Assembly: GCF_900090145.1 (NCBI RefSeq) | Contig: NZ_FMHI01000010.1 | Span: 1-64,000, forward strand | Source: Streptomyces sp. WMMB 322 | GTDB lineage: Bacteria; Actinomycetota; Actinomycetes; Streptomycetales; Streptomycetaceae | Direction of reading: 5' to 3' | DNA length: 64,000 bases | Part shown: positions 8,104 to 15,694 of the stretch, one piece after another | Layout: every line of letters starts with the position of its first letter | Position numbering within the stretch: position 1 is the stretch's first letter | Program-made: the position numbers and the translations under genes | The notes under the pieces: model-generated | What the model was told of the DNA's origin: nothing | Databases searched by the model: none | Seen by the model: only the letters and a program-made list of their open reading frames with translations

Positions 8104-9107
8104 CTCTCTTCCATCAGTTCCAGGAAGCGCTTCGTGCCGACGTTGCCGCCGGAGATGATGACCCCCACCCGGGCCGGAACCGGGTCGATCCGCCCCGCGA
8201 GCAGGGCCGCCAGCCCCGTCGCCCCGCTCGGCTCGATCACGATCTTCAGCCTCTCGAAGGCGAACCGCATGGCCGCCCGGATCTCCTCGTCGCTCACCAG
8301 CTCCACGCCCGCCAGCAGGCGCCGGTTGATCGAGAAGGTCAGCTCGCCCGGTGTCGTGGCGGCCTGCCCGTCCGCGATGGTGCGCGGCACCGCGTCCAGC
8401 TCGATCCGGCTGCCCTCGGCCAGTGAGCGGCGCGTGTCGTCGCCCGCCTCCGGCTCGATGCCGAGGACGCGCAGCCGCGGATACAGTGCCCTCGCCACCG
8501 TCGCCGAGCCGGCGGCCAGTCCGCCTCCGCCCACCGGGACGAGGAGGGCGTCCAACTCCCCGGTCTCCTCGAGCAGTTCCAGCGCGGCGGTGCCCTGGCC
8601 CGCGATGATGTGCGGATGCTCGTACGGAGGCACCAGGGCCAGCTTCCGCTCCTCGGCCACGCGCCTGCCGATGACCTCCCGTACCTCGGTGTAGCGGTCG
8701 TAGGTGACGATCTCGGCGCCGTAGTCGGCCGTGGCGTCCATCTTGGAGGGCGGCGTGTCCTCGGGCATCACGATGACCGCCCTGCTGCCCAGCTCGCGGG
8801 CCGCGAGGGCGACGGCCTGCGCGTGATTGCCGGAGGAGTAGGCCGCGACGCCGTTCGCCAGCTGCTCGGAGGGCAGCTGGGAGAGTGCGTTGTAGGCGCC
8901 GCGGAACTTGAACGCCCCTATCCGCTGGAAGTTCTCGCACTTGAGGTGGACCTCCGCGCCCACCAGCCGGTCCAGGGTGCGGGAGTGGAGCACCGGCGTG
9001 CGGTGCGCGGCTCCCTTCAGCCGGCCGGCAGCGGCGCGGACGTCCTCGAGCGTCACGGGACCGCTGCCCCGGGACGCCGGGTCTTCAGCCGTCGGACTGC
9101 TGCTCAT
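8088..9107 (-). CDS. Threonine/serine ammonia-lyase (PLP-dependent dehydratase)
   Basis: A 339-residue fold-type II PLP enzyme. FKFRGAYN (about residues 66-73) contains the Schiff-base lysine, SSGNHAQAVALAA the substrate loop, and VPVGGGGLAAG the phosphate-binding glycine loop. It deaminates L-threonine (and often L-serine) to 2-oxobutanoate. There is no C-terminal ACT domain, so it is the short catabolic or threo-3-hydroxyaspartate-lyase-like form rather than feedback-regulated biosynthetic IlvA. It is divergent from the formaldehyde dehydrogenase gene, with 277 bp between them. Confidence 0.9.
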   Translation of the reverse strand: MSSSPTAEDPASRGSGPVTLEDVRAAAGRLKGAAHRTPVLHSRTLDRLVGAEVHLKCENFQRIGAFKFRGAYNALSQLPSEQLANGVAAYSSGNHAQAVALAARELGSRAVIVMPEDTPPSKMDATADYGAEIVTYDRYTEVREVIGRRVAEERKLALVPPYEHPHIIAGQGTAALELLEETGELDALLVPVGGGGLAAGSATVARALYPRLRVLGIEPEAGDDTRRSLAEGSRIELDAVPRTIADGQAATTPGELTFSINRRLLAGVELVSDEEIRAAMRFAFERLKIVIEPSGATGLAALLAGRIDPVPARVGVIISGGNVGTKRFLELMEESPQGS

Positions 9108-9384
9108 CGATGCTTCGCTCCTCCTCCGGGGCGGGCGGACTCCTGCGGCCCGTACGTGTGCGCCCCCTCGCCGCTACATCCTCGCCCGCTGCGCCCGCGA
9201 AGCCGAATGCGTTTCCGCGGAAGTCCGCCGCGGGCCTCGCCGGGCGCGGGCGCGCATGGTGTCGGCGGCAGGGGCGACACCCTTCCGCGTGGTCGACGGT
9301 TCGTCTCCCGGGCGGCACAGTTGGGCGCAACCGACAATCCGCGGTCACGACGGGGTGGCCGCGGGCCTAGTACGGAGGGTCCGG

Positions 9385-10491
9385 ATGTCACAGGAGGTGC
9401 GCGGCGTCGTCGCGCCGGGCAAGGACGAACCGGTACGCGTGGAGACCGTCCTGGTGCCGGACCCCGGCCCCGGGGAGGCCGTGGTGAAGGTGCAGGCGTG
9501 CGGCGTCTGCCACACCGATCTGCACTACAAACAGGGCGGCATCAACGACGACTTCCCCTTCCTCCTCGGCCACGAGGCCGCGGGCGTCGTCGAGTCCGTG
9601 GGCCCAGGAACGACAGAGGTGGAGCCCGGCGACTTCGTGATCCTCAACTGGCGTGCGGTGTGCGGCCAGTGCCGGGCGTGCAGCCGCGGGCGCCCCTGGT
9701 ACTGCTTCGACACGCACAACGCGTCCCAGTCGATGACGCTGGCCGGGGGCTCCGGGGGCTCCGGGGGAGGCACCAAGCTCTCCCCGGCCCTGGGCATCGG
9801 CGCGTTCGCGGAGAAGACCCTCGTGGCGGCCGGTCAGTGCACCAAGGTCGACCCGGATGTCGACCCCGCCGTCGCCGGTCTGCTCGGCTGCGGGGTGATG
9901 GCCGGGATCGGTGCCGCCGTCAACACCGGCCAGGTGGGGCGTGGTGACTCCGTCGCGGTGATCGGCTGCGGCGGAGTCGGCGACGCGGCGGTCGTCGGAG
10001 CCCGGCTCGCGGGGGCCTCCCGCGTGATCGCCGTCGACGTCGACGAACGCAAGCTGCGTCAGGCCGAGTCCATGGGCGCCACCCACACCGTCGACGCCCG
10101 AAGCGCAGACGTGGTCGAGGCGATCAGGGAACTGACCGGCGGCTTCGGCGCGGACGTCGTCATCGAGGCCGTCGGCCGCCCCGAGACCTACGAACAGGCC
10201 TTCTACGCCCGGGACTTGGCCGGCACCGTCGTGCTGGTCGGGGTGCCGACGCCGGAGATGCGCCTGGAGCTTCCGCTGCTGGACGTCTTCGGGCGCGGCG
10301 GCTCGCTGAAGTCCTCCTGGTACGGCGACTGTCTGCCCTCCCGCGACTTCCCGATGCTCATCGACCTGCACAAGCAAGGGCGCCTGCCCCTGGAGAAGTT
10401 CGTGACGGAGCGGATCGCCCTCGACGAGGTCGAAGCGGCATTCGACCGCATGCACGCCGGGGACGTACTGCGGTCCGTGGTCCTCTTCTGA
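9385..10491 (+). CDS. S-(hydroxymethyl)mycothiol dehydrogenase
   Basis: A 368-residue zinc-dependent medium-chain dehydrogenase. The catalytic zinc site includes CGVCHTD and GHEAAG; the structural zinc cluster is CGQCRACSRGRPWYC; the Rossmann loop is GCGGVGDAAVVG. The length, the AGGSGG loop and the ending closely resemble MscR, the NAD-dependent S-(hydroxymethyl)mycothiol (formaldehyde) dehydrogenase of actinobacteria. It detoxifies formaldehyde captured by mycothiol. In many actinobacteria an MBL-fold hydrolase gene follows it directly; that partner is missing here. Confidence 0.88.
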   Translation: MSQEVRGVVAPGKDEPVRVETVLVPDPGPGEAVVKVQACGVCHTDLHYKQGGINDDFPFLLGHEAAGVVESVGPGTTEVEPGDFVILNWRAVCGQCRACSRGRPWYCFDTHNASQSMTLAGGSGGSGGGTKLSPALGIGAFAEKTLVAAGQCTKVDPDVDPAVAGLLGCGVMAGIGAAVNTGQVGRGDSVAVIGCGGVGDAAVVGARLAGASRVIAVDVDERKLRQAESMGATHTVDARSADVVEAIRELTGGFGADVVIEAVGRPETYEQAFYARDLAGTVVLVGVPTPEMRLELPLLDVFGRGGSLKSSWYGDCLPSRDFPMLIDLHKQGRLPLEKFVTERIALDEVEAAFDRMHAGDVLRSVVLF

Positions 10492-10496
10492 CCTCG

Positions 10497-10562
10497 GAGC
10501 CGGTGCATGAGCCGAAGCCGGAGCATGAGCCGGAGCCGGTGCATGAGCCGGAGCCGGAGCCG
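10497..10562. repeat. 18-bp tandem repeat downstream of the formaldehyde dehydrogenase gene
   Basis: Three full copies and one partial copy of an 18-bp unit (GAGCCGRAGCCGGWGCAT) run from 10497 to 10562, starting 5 bp after the stop codon. Reading it as protein gives only Ser-Arg repeats, so I treat it as non-coding. Confidence 0.8.
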
Positions 10563-11152
10563 CGGCCGTCCGTCCGCGGGTGCGGTGTGTACGGGCGGGG
10601 TGCCGCCCGCCCGTACACCCCCGCGGGCATCCCGGCAGGACAGCGGTGCGCCATGGACGCGGGCATCGGCCGCAGTTGACGGTTCGCCGTCCACGCGCGG
10701 GGCGACGGCCGCACGGCCCGGGGAATGCTCCGGGTTTTGCCCTGGAGGTATGGGCGCTTTACCGATCGATTACCCTGGTGCGGTGATCGCCCATCCCAAG
10801 GACCGGCCCGTACACCGGTCCTGAAGCCGACGTGACGGGGGCCAAGATGCATCCGACCCACCGCCGGTCCGTGAAGCCGCCCTCGTCGGCGTCGTCGGCG
10901 CGCCGTTCCCGCACCCCCCGCCGCCGGACGTGCGCGTGCGGACGCCGAGCGCAGCAGCGCGCACGGCAGCGACGGCACAGGCCGCTGCGGCCTCCCACGT
11001 GCACGGGGGGAACGGCCCGCCCCCGCACGCCGGCCGCCGCCGGCCCGTCGCCCCACCCGGCACCCGCTCCGCATGTGACGCAGCCCCCCAGCCGTCGCGT
11101 ACGAGGGCGAGCCGGACGCCGCTGCTGACCCGACCCCGGAGGTCCGACGCCC
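10563..11152. other. Non-coding region upstream of the antiporter
   Basis: No reading frame here looks like a real protein (all are Arg/Pro/Ala-rich shadows). An 8-bp inverted repeat (aggaccgg at 10799-10806, ccggtcct at 10815-10822) lies 330 bp upstream of the antiporter and follows a comparatively AT-rich patch (10758-10775) that could hold a promoter. A long 5' leader is possible. GGAGGT at 11138-11143 is the ribosome site of the next gene. Confidence 0.45.
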
Positions 11153-12535
11153 GTGCACGACACCACCGCCATGCTCATCGAGCTCGGGGCCATCATCCTG
11201 GCCCTGGGCCTGCTGGGAAGATTCGCCGGCCGCATCGGCTTCTCCCCGATCCCCCTCTACCTGCTCGCCGGGCTCGCCTTCGGCCACGGAGGTCTCCTTC
11301 CGCTGCAGGCGAGCGAGGAGTTCGTCGCCACGGGCGCCGAGATCGGGGTCATCCTGCTGCTGCTCCTTCTCGGCCTGGAGTACAGCGCCTCCGAACTGGT
11401 CACCAACCTCAAGACCCAATACCCCTCCGGCGCCGTCGACTTCGTCCTCAACGCGCTGCCGGGCGCCGCGGCCGCGCTGCTGCTGGGCTGGGGCCCGGTC
11501 GCCGCCGTGGTGCTGGCCGGCGTGACGTGGATCTCCTCGTCGGGCGTCATCGCCAAGGTCCTCGGCGACCTCGGCCGCCTGGGCAACCGCGAGACGCCCG
11601 TCGTCCTCGGCGTTCTCGTGATCGAGGACCTGGCGATGGCCGTCTATCTGCCGATCCTCACCGCGATCCTCGCCGGTGTGAGCCTCGCGGGCGGCGCGGT
11701 GACGCTGCTGATCTCGCTCGGCACCGTCGGCGCCGTGCTGTACATCGCCCTGCGGCACGGCCGCCTGATCAGCCGCGTGGTGCTCTCCGACAGCGCCGAG
11801 ATGCTGCTGCTCGTCGTGCTCGGCCTCACGCTTCTCGTCGCCGGCATCGCCCAGGAACTCCAGGTCTCCGCGGCCGTCGGGGCGTTCCTCGTGGGCATCG
11901 CGCTCTCGGACGAGGTGGCCGAGGGTGCCCACAATCTGCTGACGCCGCTGCGCGACCTGTTCGCCGCGGTCTTCTTCGTCTTCTTCGGTCTGTCCACCGA
12001 GCCGTCCGACATTCCGCCCGTGCTGCTGCCCGCGCTGATCCTCGCCGTCGTCACCACCCTGACGAAGATCGCCACGGGCTGGTACGCCGCGCGCCGGGCG
12101 GGCATCAGGTCCCCGGGGCGCTGGCGGGCCGGCGGCACGCTCGTCGCGCGAGGCGAGTTCTCCATCGTCATCGCGGGCCTCGCGGCGGGGGCGGCGCCAC
12201 GCATCGGCCCGCTGGCCACCGCTTACGTCCTCATCCTCGTCATCGTCGGACCGCTCACCGCCCGCTGGACCGAGCCGGCCGTCCGGCGGCTGAAGCAGCG
12301 CAACTTCTCGGCCGCCCGGGCCACGGCGGCACGGGCCACGGCGGCCTCGGCGAAGAAGCTTCCGGCGGAGAGCATCCCGACGGACAAACCCGCGGAGGAC
12401 GCGGGCAAGAAACAGACCGGCTCGCGGAGTGCGGGCCCCGCGGACCCCGCGGATTCGGGCAGTTCCGCCGACGTGGTCCCGGAGTCCCGTACCGACGCCG
12501 TCGACGAGTCCGACCCGGCCAGGACCTCACGGTGA
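11153..12535 (+). CDS. Cation:proton antiporter, CPA2/KefB family
   Basis: A 460-residue integral membrane protein with about 12-13 hydrophobic segments over residues 5-390 (for example AIILALGLLGRF, GVILLLLLLGLEY, LVVLGLTLLVAGIA). Motifs such as GLEYS, FVFFGLS and VARGEFSIVIAGL are typical of CPA2 exchangers, which move K+ or Na+ against H+. The C-terminal ~75 residues are hydrophilic and Ala/Asp/Ser-rich, with a repeated ATAARATAA segment, and contain no TrkA-N/C domain. A separate TrkA-C partner is often adjacent in Streptomyces, but none is seen here. GTG start with GGAGGT about 9 nt upstream. Confidence 0.92.
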   Translation: MHDTTAMLIELGAIILALGLLGRFAGRIGFSPIPLYLLAGLAFGHGGLLPLQASEEFVATGAEIGVILLLLLLGLEYSASELVTNLKTQYPSGAVDFVLNALPGAAAALLLGWGPVAAVVLAGVTWISSSGVIAKVLGDLGRLGNRETPVVLGVLVIEDLAMAVYLPILTAILAGVSLAGGAVTLLISLGTVGAVLYIALRHGRLISRVVLSDSAEMLLLVVLGLTLLVAGIAQELQVSAAVGAFLVGIALSDEVAEGAHNLLTPLRDLFAAVFFVFFGLSTEPSDIPPVLLPALILAVVTTLTKIATGWYAARRAGIRSPGRWRAGGTLVARGEFSIVIAGLAAGAAPRIGPLATAYVLILVIVGPLTARWTEPAVRRLKQRNFSAARATAARATAASAKKLPAESIPTDKPAEDAGKKQTGSRSAGPADPADSGSSADVVPESRTDAVDESDPARTSR

Positions 12536-12706
12536 CGTTCCGCGCGCACCGACCCTGAACGCAGCCCAGCAGCCCAGCAGCCCCGCAGCGCCCCGCCCCC
12601 ACGCCGCCGCTTCCCGCCTCCGGAGCGCCGACGCGGGGGCGGCGGCGTGCGCGGCGTGTGCGGCGTGTGCGGGGCCGGGGCCGGACCGCAGGCCCTGTGC
12701 GCGGTA

Positions 12707-12735
12707 TTGACCGGCGATGTTCAGCTCCATAGCCT
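12707..12735 (+). promoter_or_regulatory. Promoter of the glucarate dehydratase operon
   Basis: TTGACC (12707-12712), exactly 17 bp, then TAGCCT (12730-12735): a good match to the Streptomyces vegetative consensus. The start point would be about 12742, at the edge of the palindrome that follows. This argues against translation starting at the upstream ATG (12717), which lies in the spacer. Confidence 0.65.
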
Positions 12736-12742
12736 CCATCCG

Positions 12743-12767
12743 CGTACGTGGACACCATCCACGTACG
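12743..12767 (+). promoter_or_regulatory. Palindromic operator at the +1 region
   Basis: A perfect inverted repeat with 10-bp arms (cgtacgtgga at 12743-12752, tccacgtacg at 12758-12767) and a 5-bp centre. It sits just after the -10 hexamer, where a repressor would block initiation. The likely ligand is a GntR- or LacI-type regulator of the sugar-acid genes, encoded elsewhere. Confidence 0.65.
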
Positions 12768-12803
12768 GAGACACCAGCCGACGGACGCGCCGGGAGCCGC
12801 TCC

Positions 12804-14096
12804 TTGACCGCCGACCTGACCGTCACCGACGTACGGCTCACACCCGTCCTCGTCTCCGACCCGCCCCTCCTCAACACCCAGGGCGTGCACCAGCCCTACG
12901 CGGCACGGCTGATCGTCGAGGTCGTCACCGCCGGCGGCACCACGGGCTTCGGAGAGACCTACGGCGACACCAAGTACCTGGACGTCGCCCGCCCACTGGC
13001 AGAAGCACTGCCGGGCCGCCAAGTCACCGACCTGAACGGGCTGTTCACCCTCGCCGGCAGCGTGAAGATCGACGCCGCACGCGTCGAGGGCACCGCCGAC
13101 GCCGGCGGACAGCGCGGCGTGCAGACCGCCGACAAGCTGCGCCTCTCCGTCGTCTCGGCCTTCGAAGTCGCCTGCCTCGACGCCCTCGGCAAGGCCCGCG
13201 AGCTGCCCGTGCACGCGCTGCTGGGGCACAAGGTGCGCGACCGCGTGGAATACAGCGCGTACCTCTTCTACCGCTGGGCCCGGCACCCCGGCGGCCGGGG
13301 CGGGACCGACGACTGGGGCGCCGCGAGAGACCCCGCCGGAATCGTGGCCCAGGCCCGCCGCTTCGCACGCGACCACGGCTTCCGGTCCTTCAAGCTCAAG
13401 GGCGGCGTGTACGAACCCGCCGAAGAGATCGCCGCCGTCCGCGCGCTGGCCGAAGCCCTCCCGGATGCGCCGCTGCGCCTGGACCCCAACGGCGCCTGGT
13501 CCGTGCCGACTTCGCTCGACGTCGCCGAGCAACTGCGCGATGTCCTCGAGTACCTGGAGGACCCGACGACGGGAACATCCGGCATGGCTCGGGTCGCATC
13601 CCGGTCGGGAATTCCGCTCGCGACCAACATGTGCGTGACGACCTTCCCCGAGATCCCGGAAGCGTTCGCCACCGGGGCCGTACAGGTCGTGCTCAGCGAC
13701 CACCACTACTGGGGCGGACTGCTCCGCACCCGCGAACTGGCCGCCGTCTGCCGCACGTTCGGCGTCGGTGTGTCCATGCACTCCAACACCCACCTGGGGA
13801 TCTCGCTCGCCGCGATGACCCACGTCGCGGCGACCGTCCCGAATCTGGACCATGCCTGCGACAGTCACTACCCCTGGCAGTCGGAGGACGTCCTCTCCCG
13901 CCGGCTCACCTTCCGCGAGGGCTGCCTCGACGTCTCCGACGCACCCGGCCTCGGCGTCGAGGTGGACCGCGAGAAGCTCGCCGTCCTGCACCGCCGCTGG
14001 CTGGAGGACGACGGAACGATGCGCGACCGCGACGACGCCGCCGCCATGCGCAGGGCCGATCCCGGATGGGTGACCCCGGCCGTTCCCCGCTGGTGA
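12804..14096 (+). CDS. Glucarate dehydratase-family enolase
   Basis: About 430 residues, of the mandelate racemase/enolase superfamily. The barrel carries the KxK motif (FKLKGGVY), metal ligands LDPNGAW, LEDP and ATNMC, and the Asp/His dyad region LSDHHYWGG plus SNTHLGISLAAMTH, all characteristic of glucarate dehydratase. It removes water from D-glucarate (or L-idarate) to give 5-keto-4-deoxyglucarate. I choose TTG at 12804, preceded by GGGAG 7 nt upstream, because the longer ORF would start inside the promoter at 12707-12735. The next gene is a PfkB kinase, consistent with a sugar-acid catabolic operon. Confidence 0.88.
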   Translation: MTADLTVTDVRLTPVLVSDPPLLNTQGVHQPYAARLIVEVVTAGGTTGFGETYGDTKYLDVARPLAEALPGRQVTDLNGLFTLAGSVKIDAARVEGTADAGGQRGVQTADKLRLSVVSAFEVACLDALGKARELPVHALLGHKVRDRVEYSAYLFYRWARHPGGRGGTDDWGAARDPAGIVAQARRFARDHGFRSFKLKGGVYEPAEEIAAVRALAEALPDAPLRLDPNGAWSVPTSLDVAEQLRDVLEYLEDPTTGTSGMARVASRSGIPLATNMCVTTFPEIPEAFATGAVQVVLSDHHYWGGLLRTRELAAVCRTFGVGVSMHSNTHLGISLAAMTHVAATVPNLDHACDSHYPWQSEDVLSRRLTFREGCLDVSDAPGLGVEVDREKLAVLHRRWLEDDGTMRDRDDAAAMRRADPGWVTPAVPRW

Positions 14097-14289
14097 CACT
14101 CACCTCCGCGCACGCGCACGCGCCCGGGGACGCGGACCGCAGCCCGCGGCGCACCGCCCCGCGGGCCGCACCCGGCCCGGTCCGGCGACGCGGACAACGC
14201 GGAACGGGCCGCCGGCTGGCCCGGAGTCCGAGCGGCGCGGTACACCGGAGTCACCACTCGAAGCCGTACAGGTGCCGGAGGAGTACAAG

Positions 14290-15564
14290 GTGAGCACGGG
14301 CGCGCGCAACAACCATGGGGAGGAGCGGGAGCCGCAGGAGGCCGGAAACGGAACCTCCGTCCCGCCCGGCGGCGCAGGCACCCGCACACACGGCACGCTG
14401 CCCACGCACACGCACCCCTTCGACCCGCTCGCCGCCGTCCGCGCGCCCGGCGACCCGGCCTGCGACGTCTACCTGGCCGGCACCGTCTTCCTCGACATCA
14501 TCTTCACCGGCCTCGACTCCGCCCCCGTCCGCGGCACCGAGACGTGGGCCCGCGGCATGGGCTCCAGCCCCGGCGGCGTCGCCAACATGGCCACCGCCCT
14601 CGCGCGGCTGGGCCTGCGCACCTCCCTCGCCGCGGCCTTCGGCGACGACATGTACGGCGACTACTGCCGCGAGGCCCTCGACAAGGGCGAAGGCATCGAC
14701 CTCACCCTCTCCCACACCGTTCCCGGCTGGCACTCTCCCGTGACCGTCTCCATGGCGTACGAGGGCGAACGCACCATGATCTCCCACGGGCACGAGGCAC
14801 CGCCCCGAGAGCCCATTGCCCCGCCCTCGGCACTCGGCCTGGGCGGAGCACCCATCGACCCCGAAGCCCCGGGCTGCCCGCCACCCGCACGCGCCTGCGT
14901 CACGTCCCTGGCTCCGGGCGACGGCCAGGAATGGCTCGCCACCGCCGCAGGCCGCGGCAGCCGCATCTTCGCCGACGTCGGCTGGGACGACACCGGCCGC
15001 TGGGACCTCGGCGCCCTGCCGGACCTGGAGCACTGCGAGGCCTTCCTCCCCAACGCCGAGGAGGCCATGCGCTACACGCGCACCGACTGCCCCCGCGCGG
15101 CGGCCCGCGCGCTCAGCGAGAGAGTGCCGCTCGCGGTCGTCACGCTGGGGGCGCAGGGCTCGTGCGCCGTGGACGGCCGCACGGGCGAGTCCGCGGAGGT
15201 CCCCGGCATCCCCGTGGACGCCCTCGACACCACCGGCGCGGGCGACGTCTTCGTCGCGGGCTTCGTCATGGGCTCCCTCGCGGGCTGGCCCCTCGCCGAC
15301 CGGCTGGCCTTCGCCGGGCTCACGGCGGCGCTCTCCGTCCAGGAGTTCGGGGGCTCCCTCTCCGCGCCGGGCTGGGCCGAGGTCGCCGCCTGGCGGAGCC
15401 GGGCGGGCGGACACCGGTCGCGGCCCGGAGCCCACGCCGGCGCCGGTCCGTGCGAGGGCACGTACGGATTCCTGGACGCGGTCCTTGCGGGATGCCCCGG
15501 CTCCGCACCCCGTCGCCGCGCGCTCCCCACGATCGGCTTCGGCCGCACCACCGCGGCCGGATGA
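14290..15564 (+). CDS. PfkB-family carbohydrate kinase
   Basis: A 424-residue ribokinase-fold sugar kinase. The N-terminal signature is MGSSPGGVANMATALARLG (about residues 96-114), and the C-terminal signature is DTTGAGDVFVAGFVMG with the catalytic Asp. An ~55-residue low-complexity N-terminal extension and a Gly/Arg-rich insertion near the C-terminus are unusual. GGAGG at 14278-14282 supports the GTG at 14290. It probably belongs to the operon with the glucarate dehydratase (193 bp upstream) and may phosphorylate a keto-sugar or keto-deoxy acid; the substrate is not evident. Confidence 0.85.
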   Translation: MSTGARNNHGEEREPQEAGNGTSVPPGGAGTRTHGTLPTHTHPFDPLAAVRAPGDPACDVYLAGTVFLDIIFTGLDSAPVRGTETWARGMGSSPGGVANMATALARLGLRTSLAAAFGDDMYGDYCREALDKGEGIDLTLSHTVPGWHSPVTVSMAYEGERTMISHGHEAPPREPIAPPSALGLGGAPIDPEAPGCPPPARACVTSLAPGDGQEWLATAAGRGSRIFADVGWDDTGRWDLGALPDLEHCEAFLPNAEEAMRYTRTDCPRAAARALSERVPLAVVTLGAQGSCAVDGRTGESAEVPGIPVDALDTTGAGDVFVAGFVMGSLAGWPLADRLAFAGLTAALSVQEFGGSLSAPGWAEVAAWRSRAGGHRSRPGAHAGAGPCEGTYGFLDAVLAGCPGSAPRRRALPTIGFGRTTAAG

Positions 15565-15694
15565 CCCGCTCGGACGCCGCCGCACCGCACCCGGACGCGG
15601 GGCGCGAGCCCGGTCCCCGCAACGAAATCGCGTTCGGGCTTGTCAGTGCCGCGTCGTATTCTTGGAAGCCAATCGCCAGGAGAGACAGAGAGGG

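Noticed and set aside
10507..10824. A Ser-Arg repeat protein frame after the formaldehyde dehydrogenase gene
   Set aside because: It is only the 18-bp DNA repeat read as protein; no start context and no sensible continuation.
12717..12803. The longest start (ATG 12717) for the glucarate dehydratase
   Set aside because: The ATG lies in the spacer between the -35 and -10 hexamers, has no ribosome site, and the extra 29 residues are not like the family.
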